Notes under the pieces: generated by a model
Seen by the model: the letters and a program-made list of their open reading frames with translations, nothing else
What the model was told of the DNA's origin: nothing
Database searches by the model: none
DNA from: Cerioporus squamosus
Lineage: Eukaryota > Basidiomycota > Agaricomycetes > Polyporales > Polyporaceae
NCBI GenBank assembly: GCA_022592435.1
Contig: JABYQS010000091.1
Coordinates: 94,126 to 158,125, forward strand
Length of the DNA: 64,000 nt
Reading direction: 5' to 3'
Part shown: positions 12,747-23,796 of the stretch, piece after piece
How positions within the stretch are numbered: the first letter of the stretch is position 1
Layout: every line of letters starts with the position of its first letter
Program-made: the position numbers and the translations under genes

Positions 12747-14159
12747 TTAGTACTTCAGTGACTGCGGTAGCCGACGATACTCCTCTTCCCTAGTCTTCGC
12801 CTTGTCAATACGTCTAATAAACCTATCAAGAAGTCAGCCGCGATGCTCTCGTAGACTAGTTGAACCCAATCGACGAACCAACCACGGATGGCGTCCCTGT
12901 TCACGCCGAACTCTTGAGCGAGCTCGGTACGCTTGTATGGGTCCGGCATTCCATGTTCGAAGAGGTAGCTCTCGAAAAATGCCAGTTGAGCGTCGCTCCA
13001 CTTAGTTCGGATCTTCCGGGCGGGAATGCTACTGGTACTGTTCTCTGGATGGTTGTCTCCCCGAGGCGGACGTTTGACGGGCAGAGAGGACGGCGCGACG
13101 AGAGCATGTGGGGGTGGCTCATTTTGCCGCTTCTGTTCGAACCTAGGAAGAGCGAAGGTTTGTCAATACCTGAGAGTTTCGAGGATACAACGGGAGATTG
13201 ACTCCGAAGTAAGCGTACCATGCCTCAATGCTGTCTATCTGCATTCCCGTATCTGTGGCAAGCTCGACGCACTCCTCGTACGAAGGGTCTTTGTTCCGCG
13301 TGCAATAGTACTCGAGGAGGATCTCCTCGGCCCCTGCTCTGCTCAGCCGCACATGTGTCGCTGCCAGTGCGTGAGCAGGACCAGGACGGTGCGCCGCGGG
13401 CACGCCAGTGGTCACGGTCGCAAGACTGGGAGCGAAGGGTCCCTTGTCCACCTGCACCTGAGGTCTCGCGACTTGTCCTGGAGCGGGGGCATGCGACAGC
13501 GTGTCGTATGCGCTCGCACCGACACCACCTCCGCTAGCAGCGGCGCAACTGCCAGTACCGGTGTGCGCAATCTGAACGCCGCTGTTGTTTGGGGCGTACC
13601 CGCCAGGCAGCGCTGAGATCGGCCCATGCGCTCCTCGCGCGTGCCCGTGCCCACGGGGCACCGGTTGGAATCGGTTCTCGGTTCTCGCGCTGGTGTGCGC
13701 GCGGTGGTGCGGCGCAATGGAGGAATTGGGCGGCGGACGGGCCCTGGCAGAGGCCGAGTGACCTCTCGAAGGCTGGCCCCCATTCCGGGTCCCGCGAGCG
13801 GAGTTCGAGCCAACGTGGTTTGCAGAGGGAGGTTGGTAGTGGATGAACGAGTCGAAGCCGTGGTTGGGAGACGCAGAGGCATGGTTCACGGTGAGGACCG
13901 GTCGGGCGTGAGGTGCGAGGGGTTGTAACTTATGGCGAGCGCATTCTATCCGGCTCTTGATATACCAGCCAGAGGTCACAGCGAAGACCAAGCGTGCCTG
14001 AGGTGTCAATGCCACCCGACATTGGCCAAGTCCAAGCGTAGACCGACCGCCCTCCCTAGCAAACAATGTGCGCCAGCGACGTGCAGGGCTGAGGGGGGTC
14101 GTCCAAGCATCCGTACAATTGTGAATCACGATGGCGCGGTACTGGGCACCAGTTGTCAT
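12747..14159 (-). CDS. Tandem-homeodomain protein (putative transcription factor)
   Basis: Minus strand, at least three exons: an upstream exon ending at 13219, then 13142-12879 and 12822-12747. Each of the last two introns (13218-13143, 76 nt; 12878-12823, 56 nt) splits the codon for the W of a helix-3 motif, rebuilding WFEQKRQNE and WFIRRIDKAK. Two homeodomain-like helical units result. The first spans AEEILLEYYCTRNKDPSY to IEAWFEQKR; the second spans KWSDAQLAFFESYLF to IRGWFIRRIDKAK, ending YRRLPQSLKY. The region before them is a Gly/Ser/Ala/Pro-rich, low-complexity segment (for example FDSFIHYQPPSANHVG). In both units the residue aligned to the near-invariant Asn51 of helix 3 is not Asn (Gln in the first, Arg in the second). 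The 5' end is uncertain: the frame stays open upstream to 14378 and I chose the ATG at 14159 only as a plausible start. A mating-type HD protein is less likely, since those carry one homeodomain and come as divergent HD1/HD2 pairs. Confidence 0.6.
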
Positions 14160-15197
14160 TTTTGACCGCTTCTGAGTACAGGGAGAACCGTGGTCAAAGC
14201 TGAGGCAGGTAAGCATGGTAAGGTCTACGCCTTCCTGCGCTCGCGAGAGCACAAGCAGGTGCCGATAAGAGAATATCAGGAACAGCACCGGAGGGTACAT
14301 ATTTTGGGACTTGCGCTGTAACGGCTGTACGCACTGACAGCCTGCGCCCTTGCCCAGGTGCCAGTGAGCATCGACCACCGTGTGGTACTAATAGACTGTA
14401 GTTTCAGTGCCAGTATGTAGGTTTCACCTATTGTGCACTGTCCATACGAGGAGACGAAGTGGCCAGAGAGCATGAGTCGACCGTGGCGAGAGGATGATGA
14501 GCGCAAGTTTCCGTCTCGATGCGTCGGTTGAATTGAACCACACCGAGTAAGTAGACGCCCGAGACGCTTGCCAGGAGGTCCTCAGACCTCCAGGCTTAGA
14601 CGTGGAACGTCCGGTAAGGGTCAAACATCAGATAGCTTCGGTCTTTCCGATGGTGTCTGTTTCAGATTTATTCGTCTGTTTTCTGTTTCTTCTTCTTGAC
14701 CAGTCCTAATCGCGGCCGTTAGGGCAACAGCTGCAGCCAACAATAAGTACTCTAGTCGGCGTGGCCGACAAATGATAATTCAGCTCCGAAGCATCGTACA
14801 AGCGGATGCGAGTGCCTCCAATCGAGCAGAGTGGCTAGACATATAGGTCCGTCAGCCATTCCGGCGTCGTGAATCGATTGAGAGACACAGGCAGACAAGG
14901 TTCGTAAGTCGTAACAGGCAGACAGACGGGATAAGATTCCGAGCGCAGAAGGGTGTTGTATGTGATATGTATGTGAAGTACGAGGACAAGGCGAGGTTCG
15001 GAGGTAAGGTGGGCGAGGGAGGAAAGAGGAAGAAGAAATGGAAACTGGTTCCGCACATGACGAGATAGAAGGCGCAAGAAGCAAGTACAACAAACCTATG
15101 TCACAAGAACTGTCCGATGGTTATGATCCCGGTACCCGTTGTCGCGCACGGTGCGTGTGCGTGTTTAGGAGCGGGTACGTCCGGAATAGAAGAACTT
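14160..15197. other. Intergenic region upstream of the homeodomain gene
   Basis: No gene recognised in about 1 kb. The true first exon of the homeodomain gene may lie here. Short open frames at 14752-15093 have no recognisable family features. Confidence 0.4.
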
Positions 15198-16294
15198 CTA
15201 AGCCGTGGGCTCCTTGTCGGACTTCTCGTCGACCGGGACGGGGACGGCCTCGGAGCCCTCGATCATGGTGTACTGCGGAGGCGGGACGAGCAACTCGGCC
15301 TCGTCGAACACGACCTCGTACTCGGCGTCTTCGTTACGCGAGCCGCGGAAGGCGCGTGCGGTGACGAGGACCATGACCCAGACCATACGGAGGAGAACGC
15401 CGATGCCGCATCCTATATATAAATCCAGACCAAAATTAGCGCTCCTATCAACATCGAGGAACGGAGACCAATGATATGCGATGTTTGCAGGATTGGAATG
15501 GAATAGATGCGGGGACGGAGAGCAAGGGAATGTAATTCGAGGAGGGAGGAGGGAAGGAGGGGAGAGAACACGAAGGAAATGTTACGCACCAAGAACGAAC
15601 GCGACGGCGCGGCCCTCCAGGGACCGAGGCTCATGAGGGCGTGGTGGACACGGCGCAGGAAGGAGCCACGGAGACGGTGAGGGTGCCGATGAACCCACAT
15701 CGTACGATTGCCCTGGTGCTCGCCCGGGCTTCCTTCCTCTCCTTCGGGAGCGAACGCTGGGCGGACAGGGGTGCCCACGAAAGGCAAGACTGGAAGGGCG
15801 CCCTTGTGGTCCTTGAAGGCGATGACTGGGCCAGTGGCGGCACCACCTTGCAGCTCGACGTGGTGAGGGTGATGCATGACACGAATGTCGGGCTTGATCG
15901 TCTCAAGGCCGAGCATCTGGCGCAGGGCGTTGGTGGCGTCGAGGGCCTTATCCTTCATGGACTGGCAGAAGGGGCGGCGGTGTGGCTTGCTGTTCCGACG
16001 TTGGCGGGGAACAGCTCTACCGGGCGGAAGATGGGGGTGGGGATGTGGGCGACATCGTGGGCTTCGGCGGCGGCATGTCCGTAGGAGACTTCAGTCACCA
16101 CCACTCTGATGGGACTAGCAGCGACTGATGATGCGATTGAGGAACGTTCGTGAGATGCATGAGTCGATATGGGTGATGTGTCGGCGTGGGTCGAGCAGGA
16201 GGATGTGAGGGAAATGGCGCAACAACGAGAAGCTTGGAGACTTACCGAGACTTGCGCCGAGAACGACGAGCGCAGGAAGTGCGCCAAAACGCAT
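15198..16294 (-). CDS. Small membrane-anchored protein of unknown function (one-base frame break)
   Basis: Minus strand. A plausible start at 16294 encodes MRFGALPALVVLGASL, a signal-anchor-like segment ending at a GT donor. The first acceptor is unresolved. The main exon covers about 16090-15587 and encodes a charged region (SMKDKALDATNALRQMLGL, then FLRRVHHALMSLGPW). The last exon, from 15411, encodes a hydrophobic segment (CGIGVLLRMVWVMVLV) and an acidic tail ending DEKSDKEPTA with stop at 15198-15200. The two parts join in frame only if one base is missing in the CTCC run near 15615-15618: the next frame reads LEGRAVAFVLG straight into the hydrophobic exon with correct splice phase. From memory this arrangement (RRxHxALMxLGPWEGRAVAFVLG) is a conserved basidiomycete protein of unknown role. 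Either a consensus error or a real frameshift is possible. Confidence 0.5.
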
Positions 16295-17253
16295 TCGAGA
16301 GGATGTAAAGTCGAAGAGGATTAGTAGTAGGAGAAGAAGAGAGATCTGCAGAAGAGGTGAACGAGAGTCGGTGCGGAGGTAGAGGACTTTACGGTACTTG
16401 GCTGCTGTGGTAGTTACTGGCTAAGAGGCGTCGTGGTCAGCCGCCCGCCCTCTCCCTTCAGCCACCGGCTAACACGTGCTCATCCAGATTTAGTATGGCA
16501 GCCGCCCATGACGACCGTCTTTGCTTCACGCTACCAACTCTAGGCTAAGGGCTTGCTGGGGCACTCTTCTAGGCTTTGAATGTGACTCAGAAGGTCAAAA
16601 CTTGCCTCAAACTCGTTCTGTTCACTGCCACTTCAAGTTGAGTCACCGTCAGCGCACCACGGCAGTGTCACAAGGCAGCAGTCCGAATTAGTCGGTGCTC
16701 CGAGGTGAGCTGCCGCAGCTCACTGGAGTCAACCGGAGTCTCGACGTCGTGCATGGGATTAACAGTACACAGCCGAAGCACAATACAAGAACTTCGCTCT
16801 TTCTACCGAACTGTCTTGCTCTAGGTAAGCCTTCATGAATAACTGTGTGAGGGAGGACTGGATTCTGTGACTGGGTCACCGAAGATATCGTCGTGTTTAC
16901 CATTGGGCGTGGATGGCATGCTCCTGGTAACGCGTACTAGCCTGGATGTGCTTTGCGTGCCCTCAGGCCTCAGGGGCCGTCCCAAACGCTCGTATGAGAT
17001 TGACGCTGACATGACCACCTAGGCCTGCTGCGAACTGACCGCTGATTAAGTCGTGCAGCAGACTCTCCGGTGTTGCGAACGTTCAGCAGGTATCTCCCGG
17101 TTTCCCGGCATAGCCAGCTTACGAGATTCCTACGCGTTATAACTGCCGATTGACGCATATCTGCCAGCGAACTTGACTAAGGATATATATCTGGACGCGG
17201 CCCTGTGAACCCGAACAAGACTCCCTCCAGCCTTCCAGCGGCTCTACCCTGTC
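16295..17253. other. Divergent intergenic region with a TATA-like element
   Basis: About 960 bp between a minus-strand gene and a plus-strand hydrolase, so it should hold two promoters. No coding feature is recognised. Confidence 0.5.
17184..17190 (+). promoter_or_regulatory. Putative TATA box of the HSL-type hydrolase
   Basis: TATATAT lies 64 bp upstream of the hydrolase ATG at 17254, a usual distance in fungi. Inferred from sequence and position only. Confidence 0.45.
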
Positions 17254-18495
17254 ATGGGTCGTCTTCTGCGCTACCAGCCCTTCAAGGGCCTCTATCTTTT
17301 CTACCTGCTTTCTACGTCGCTTGTCCGAGTGCCATGGTGGTGCATCTACTACTTGCGACCCCAGAACCGGCCCCGCGCTTCGTGGTCACTCTGGCAGGCC
17401 GTCCTAGTCGACCTGCACCGCGAAATACTCTTCGGAATTGTCCTCGATATTGGGTACAGAGAGCCGCCGCCGAAGGTGGATCGGGAGTTGGAGGACGCGC
17501 AGGCTGTCTGATAGATGGTCTTGCTGATGACTCGGCCGCGTTTTGCGGAGAGGTTCGGCGTGCGGCAACTGTCAACGGCGTGCGACCGGAGAAGGTCCTC
17601 GCTTTCTGGTTGTTCGAGCCCGGTGCAGGCGTGCCGGAGAACCTGAAGGCGAAGGAGGGCGAGAAGGTGGCCATGCACATGCACAGCGGGGCCTTCATCG
17701 TGAGCGAAGTTTCATCTGTGCACTAGTTGGATTACTCACCGACATTGCCACAGATGGGCAGTGGACATCCGGAGAATGCGGCGGCGCACCTCAGTCTTGG
17801 ACTCCTTGCTCATAGCAAGAGCGTGTCGCGTATCCTCGACGTTGACTATCGGCTCTCGGCGGCACCTCCCGACACGCCCGTGAATCCCTTTCCCGCTGCC
17901 GTCCTGGACTCTATCGCGGCCTACCGGTACCTCGTCCACAACCTTGGCTTCGACCCGAGCAACATCACTGTCATCGGCGACTCCGCGGGAGGCAACATCG
18001 CGCTCGCGCTCGTGCGGCACCTCGTCGAGAGCCGCCTGCCCGACCTGCCCCCGCCCGGCCGCTTCGTCGTCTGCTCGGCGTGGCTCGACATCTTCGAGAC
18101 GCGCAAGGCGGACCCGGACTCGTCGCACAACCGGAACAGCAAGAGCGACATGCTCGGCGTGAGCGTCGTCTACTCGCGCAGCGCGTACCTCGGCGCGCTG
18201 GACTCTGACTCGGCGGAGGCGAAGACGAACCGGTACGTCGCGCCCGGGTCCGTGCCGGACGAGCTGGCGAGGGGCTCATATATTGGATTCCCGCGCACGT
18301 ACGTCTCCGCGGGCGACGCGGAGTACATCTACACGGATTCGGTCGTGTTGGCGGACAGGATGGAGGCGGATGGTGTGGAGGTTCATCGGGACTTCGCGAA
18401 GGATGCGGTCCACGATTACATGATCTTCCCTGGTTCGAGCCGGAGCGCACGAAAGGGATCAAGCGATGGCGAGCTGGCTGGATGCGGACAAGTAG
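17254..18495 (+). CDS. Membrane-anchored HSL-type alpha/beta hydrolase (reading frame interrupted three times)
   Basis: Alpha/beta-hydrolase of the hormone-sensitive-lipase/carboxylesterase class. The N-terminus has a hydrophobic anchor (LYLFYLLSTSLVRVPWWCIYYL region, residues 12-34). Next come the oxyanion-hole region (MHMHSGAFI, where HGGG is usual), YRLSAAPPDTPVNPFP, the nucleophile motif GDSAGGN with Ser, SAGDAEYIYTD near the acid position, and DAVHDYMIFP with the catalytic His. One intron is clear (17700-17753; exon resumes at 17754). Three one-base losses are inferred by frame logic. Near 17503 the frame runs into a stop, while the next frame continues CLIDGLADDSAAFCGEVRR; an undetected intron is the alternative here. 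At CCC 18428-18430 the next frame reads WFEPERTKGIKRW. At GG 18468-18469 the next frame reads ASWLDADK and TAG at 18493-18495, a typical end for this family. Without correction the last frame runs on to 18632. Consensus errors or a young pseudogene are both possible. Confidence 0.7.
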
Positions 18496-18787
18496 GAGGT
18501 TTTGGTACGCGATTATTCCCGTCGCTCGGGGTTGCTCTTGCATATGCGCCATACTTGACACTCGTTATCCTTCTCAGCTCATTGCAGTCGTTTGGCCATC
18601 TGACTAGGCATCTTTCCTATCCGGACTCATGAGCCTCGTGCATTGATCGTGCAATCATTTGGATACACGTCTCTATTCGGGTTTCATGAGAATCAGAGTA
18701 TCACTCCACAAAGTCTATATAGTCACGTCGTGAACGAGAAGAACCAGCCTAATCACAACCGGACACCGCACCAGTATAACCGCCTGA
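18496..18787. other. Convergent intergenic gap between hydrolase and copy B
   Basis: About 290 bp separating two 3' ends. Nothing further is recognised. Confidence 0.4.
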
Positions 18788-21700
18788 CTATAACCGTGTC
18801 AACAAGGACTTCAGGAGATCCTCTTGTGCGTTGAACCGTGCGTCGAACTTCGCCTCAACATGTGCAATGCGCTCTTCCATGGTGAGTGCCTTCTCCTTCC
18901 CCGCCTCCGCGGTGATCACCTCTGGGATTGGTGCGGAAACGAGGGTGTGTGACCCGTTGTGTCCATCCTTGCACTGGTATGCGTCCGAGAGCAGCCACGC
19001 CTTCTCGCGCTCCACGCGCTCGTTGCACGCATAGCACACGACGGTATTCTCTGCATCGAAGAAGCGTCAATCAAGCTGCGGAGAGGAATGACTGATCTCG
19101 GAAGTTCCTTACCGTTGCAGGTCAGACAGCACCAATACGGCGGAGCGGTGATAGAAACGTTGCACGTAACGCACCGTAAACCGGACGAATCGTGTCTCCG
19201 GCAGTCTGTGCTACGCTACACGCCCCGTACAGCATGAGTTGGGTTTCGGACTTGGCCCAGATGAGCATATCTCTCGCCCGGCTGAAGTTGGGATAGATGT
19301 AGACGCTGAATGGCACAGTGCGGTACTGTATCATGTTGTGCGTCGGATGGTGGATCTGCTTATCCCGAGGCCGCGCGTAGTGTTTGCTCGCGGTGAAGCA
19401 ATTGACGCACAGGTCGAGGCTGCGGGCGACTCCGTCCTGCGAGCAGTTGATACACACGAAACGAGTGTGCGGCAGTGGATACATCCTGCATACGTCACAA
19501 ATGATGCTGCAGGCCCCCCGTCAGTTGCGGCAAATGTGAGCCAGATAAGCGAAGACCTCATACTCACTCGTGGGTGAGAGCTCGACGCCCCGCTGAATGT
19601 GGGGAGGTTGGCTCGTCCGTAACGGGCTCGTAGAAGAGCGGAAGAACATCCAGCGGCGAGTGTTCGCTGTAGGTACCAAGGGGAGTAGATGTGTTCGTGA
19701 GGACGTCACTTCCCACCATAGCCGCATCTTTGTCTGGACTCCTAGTCCAGTAGTCGCTGAAAATGGGGTCTTCGAATGCGAAAGAGTACTGTAACGAAGA
19801 AATGAGTGCGCGTAGAGTTAACAGGGGTCGGCCATCCACGCACGAGACCATAGAAGAACTTTCTCAATTGTTCCTCGATCAAGTTGTCAAGATGCTGCAA
19901 TTTGTGTACAGCTAAATGCGACGAATGCGTCAAGTGGTGTTCCCTACTGGAGACTCAGGTCCCTAGGTACTGACCTTGGAGCGTGTTGACCCGGTCCCGG
20001 ACGGCATCAATCAGAATCCAGAGTGAGTATACGATGTCGGGAGTTCGTTTGTGTGCAGAGTGACGGTGCGTGCTTGCTCAACAGTATACAAGCTTCTTTT
20101 CAAGAGTAGGAAAAGGAGGGGCATTATCCACTACGGTGACTCATACGACGTCAGTCCCTCGCCCGTACGAAAGGGACACACGAACCTTCTCCGGTCTCCC
20201 ATCTTCCGCCACGATGGACAGCGTGTTGGCTTGGTCAATAGCGTACTTGACGCCCCGAAGGTTGCGTTCCATCTTCTGCTCGTTCTCGACGACGTAGTCC
20301 TTGAACTTCAGGAACATCCCGTCATTCTCCCAGTCCGTGCTGTCCCAATTGGTGACGTCGCGGAGTCCGGACAAGAAGTCCTCGACCCAGCGGACCTGCC
20401 ATGAGGAGATGAATTCGGCGATGATCTTGCGGTTTGCAGGTAGCGCCTCGACGGCTGCTTGCGCGATGTCCGCGATGACCTTCCGGATGCGCCGGAAATA
20501 CCATTGCACTGTGACCTCGAATCCTACAGAGGTATGAGGTTATCCCAATAGGAAAGTAAAGGGGGGTCAAACGTACCAAACGTCCAATAGGCAATCCAGT
20601 GAGGAAGACTTCGGGGACAGTGGGCGTGAGCTTTGTCTCGAATGTATTGAAGGAGCATCTCACCTCCACCCCTGCGGCCGTGCCGCGGTGAACGCATTCG
20701 CCTCTGAGACTGTCACGAACGAAGAGAGATCGTCATCCAGCGCTTCGATCAGAGGTTGCACCCGCAGCACCGTGATGAACTGCAGCGCCCATCGGTCCTT
20801 CGAGAAGTCTGCACGATTCGCGATATCCGCGATCTTCTCTATCTTTTCCTTCGCAGCCTCAGGGTTGCCTGCATCATACGACTGCTGGGTAATTACGCGG
20901 ATTTTCGCAACTGCCACATAGCTGGGTTCGGCGAAGTAGTCGCGGAGCGCCATGACGAGATGCTTGGCTTTCACGCTACCTTTCCAGCCCTACAGACGAG
21001 TCAGGTTTCCGATGGCATGGTGACGAATAATGGGAGAAATACCATCTCATTCCATATATTGTACAGGTCCTGCGATACAGGTGAGTCAAACTGTCTATGT
21101 CTATGACCGTTGAGCGACTCACCCTGTCGACGATGCGCTCGTGCGGACCAGCTAGAAGAGTTTCGATGACCCGATCCGACTCATGTCTGACCACGACCTT
21201 CACCTCGTCTAGCTGGGTTTTCAACGCTTCAAACTTCTTGTCGAACGTATTGTTGTCCGCTAGGACCTCCTCGACCTCCTTGTTGACCTCCTTCCGCAGC
21301 TCTATGACAGTCAGGACGGCGTCAGGCGCAGCACGTCTCAGATCCTTCGTCCCCTCCTCGTCCTTGTCTTTCCCTATGCCCACGCGTGTCTTATGCTTTG
21401 CGAGCAGCTCCTCGACGAGCTTGTCGTTCTTGAGGAAAGCATCGATTCCGTCAGATTCTTCTGAGACGAGCACAAAGAGGTCACGCTCCTCAGGAGAACG
21501 CATGCGCTCGAAGACGAGCTTCATCAGCTTCGACATGGTCTCCTTGATCTCCGTCACTGAAGTGCTCATGGCGGTGAGTGTGGTGTTGGCCTTCGTGACG
21601 ACGATGCTAGCATGAATCTGAAGATCAGACTCGATGTCCTTCTTGTGAATCACGAATTGCTGAGCGACCTCGGTGAACTCGCGCTCCCACTTCCAGCTCG

Positions 21701-22472
21701 CAAAGAACTTGTCTGTCGGGCCGAGGTGAGTGTCTGCGGACACGTGAGCATGCAGGTACGTACACAGAGTGCGACGGTTATGATAGGTGTCGCACGCCTT
21801 TGCACAGCGCTTGATCGTCTCGATAACCGCGAACATACGCCGCTTCAGACGGTCCTCTACTGAGGAGCCGTCAGAGTCCGGTGCCTTCGTATTCACGACT
21901 TCTCTGAGTCTTAAGTCTAGTCAGCACTAGTGATGCAGCGAAAGATCGCATCGAGCTAAAACTCACGAGGTGAGCGTTTCCATCATCTCGCACATCGTCA
22001 GGTTGAGAACGATGACCTTCTGGTCGTTCCCTCGTCGTTTGATCTCCAAGGTGAGCCCGACCGTAAACAATAAAATTGCGGCTAATCCCGAAGTCAGTAC
22101 TGGACGACAGTTCCGGGAACTCGATCCGGATCACTTACGTTGGATGAACGGATGTACTTTGCCGACCTCGTCAAGGACCTTCATGAGCAGCTCGCAGTGC
22201 TGCGCGAAGTTGCTTAGCTGTTCCTGCACCAACTCGTAAGCTTGCATGGCTGTGTCGCTTTCCGCGGCCGAAACTCCAGGGCTGTTGGAGACTTCCGAGA
22301 CGACATTTCCTATGACGCACTCGATGAGTGAATGGCGGCACTGCAAACGAACTGCTGCCTCACCGAAAACGTCTGATCTCTTCCGTCCTTTCAATGCTTG
22401 CTTCGACCGGGTGGCGTTGGTTGCGGCTGAGGCCTCGTCCAGCGCTGCGTCCAGTGATGAATCGGCCGACAT
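18788..22472 (-). pseudogene. Goodbye / EF-hand-like / ZZ protein, copy B, inverted and internally deleted
   Basis: Minus-strand paralogue of copies A and C. Exons: 22472-22364, 22309-22139, 22081-21967, 21909-21764, 21712-21123, 21069-21043 (27 nt), 20989-20664, 20608-20577, 20523-20186, 20130-19975, 19911-19844, 19788-19568, 19506-19113, 19050-18788. The Goodbye-type domain and the EF-hand-like loop (DDDLSSFVTVSE) are present. The beta-rich module and the FFLKRRPVEYLL region are missing: sequence jumps from FYEPVTDEPTSPHS to the LTHE that precedes the ZZ domain, so two exons of copy C are fused into one with no frame change at that join. Two single-base losses break the frame relative to A and C: one in exon 10 near 20030 (frame then meets TGA) and one in the Cys-rich exon near 19182. 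The ZZ finger (ICDVC...CINC...DLCVNC) and the C-terminal coiled coil remain recognisable. Two acceptors are AAG (before 21909 and 20608). It is probably a decaying copy, but the single-base losses could be consensus errors. Confidence 0.8.
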
Positions 22473-23796
22473 AGTCCCAGAGACTCCTCACACGGAAGTT
22501 CCTTCAATCGTGAGTGCGTCTAGTTGAGCCAGCTCCTCGTCCAGCGCTTGTTGGAACAAGGGGAGGGGGTGGAAGGGTCATAGGTTGAAGGGTCGAAGGG
22601 TTAGGAACCTGATGTCGACCACAGTTATGTTGGGTCTTGTGAAGCCGGTATAAAAATACCTCTTGTCATTCTTCCATTCTTCCCGGACCTTCGTAGCTGG
22701 CGTCACACTAATCGATGAGATAGGTCAACGTCTCTGGTGGCCGTCAGCCCTCGAGCTTGTTGGCTCCGCGAAATTGTGACTGTCCTTCTCTCACCTCGGC
22801 CGACGGTCATTGGGCGAGCCTCTTGAAGGTGGAAAGGGCGGCAGAACAACCGCGCCCCAGTTCCTCCCCCAGAACGTGTATGTGGTTCAACAACAATCTT
22901 GTCCGATCGTTTCGCCCAATCCGACGACCAAGCGGCCTGCAAGCAGGTGCTCAGCGCGCTCAGGATGCGACTTTATAGAGCTCAAGGAAACATGAAGTAA
23001 TAACCGACCTAGGACATGGACTTCACCTGACCTCGACCTTGCACTCGACCGGCGACAGGCTTCCGTGAGATCTTGACTCTTGCGCGCACAAAGCGCAGTT
23101 TAGGCGGAACGGATATATTCCACCCGTACATACAACAGCGAAGCAGAACTTCATCTATCTAACTACATATCAGGGCGGAACGGGGCTGGAAGAGGGTTGG
23201 GATAAGAGAGGGGATGGTGGTGTGAGGAATTCCAAAACTCGATATACAGAAGCAGACTGCGCCACGTCGCGCGGACGCAATAAGTGAGGCAAACAAAGGG
23301 GAGCCGGGTGGCGGGGCGGGAGTATATCCAATCCATAGGTAGCGGTCAGGGTCAAGTCGTGTAGTCGGGAGAGAGGAGAGGGAGAAACAGATGGGAGATA
23401 GATGGGAAAGAGATGGGAAAGAAATGGGATTTAGCGGGAATGCCCTACGACACCCCTGTTTGGCGTTAGTATAGCGATACGTAGGTTGTACAATGCCGTG
23501 CAAGACACGGACATGGCGGAAAGCACGAGCAATCGAGACAACATAGCCGGAGTCGAACCCGAGAAGAAAAGTCGTGAGTCGAGAACGGTGAGAGTGGTGA
23601 GAGATGAGTGTTGGAGGGCGATGTGAGATGGGGGAGAGTACGTAGAGGTCATCGGGGTCGGGGCGTGGTTCGAATCAAACCGGCGCAAGCATGCTTCAGC
23701 GTCCTGGAATCCACAGAATAACTGTCAGAACCAAAACACAGATAAGAATACGTTGCGACCGCGTCGCGGAGGTCACGAAGCGAATCGAGGCGGGAC
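22473..23796. other. Intergenic: copy B promoter side and aminopeptidase 3' end
   Basis: About 1.3 kb. The segment just upstream of the copy B ATG shares an AGCGCTGGACGA core with the region just upstream of copy C (near 29717), which hints at a shared 5' exon or leader. A TATAAAAATA stretch lies at 22649-22658. GA-rich low-complexity sequence occupies about 23360-23640. No gene recognised. Confidence 0.45.

Noticed and set aside
12747..14159. Homeodomain gene as a mating-type (HD1/HD2) locus
   Set aside because: The protein carries two homeodomains in one chain, and there is no divergent HD partner or mitochondrial intermediate peptidase gene beside it.
23640..23700. Possible tRNA T-arm (GGTTCGAATC)
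   Set aside because: The flanking bases do not form a T stem, and no D-arm, anticodon arm or acceptor stem could be found around it.
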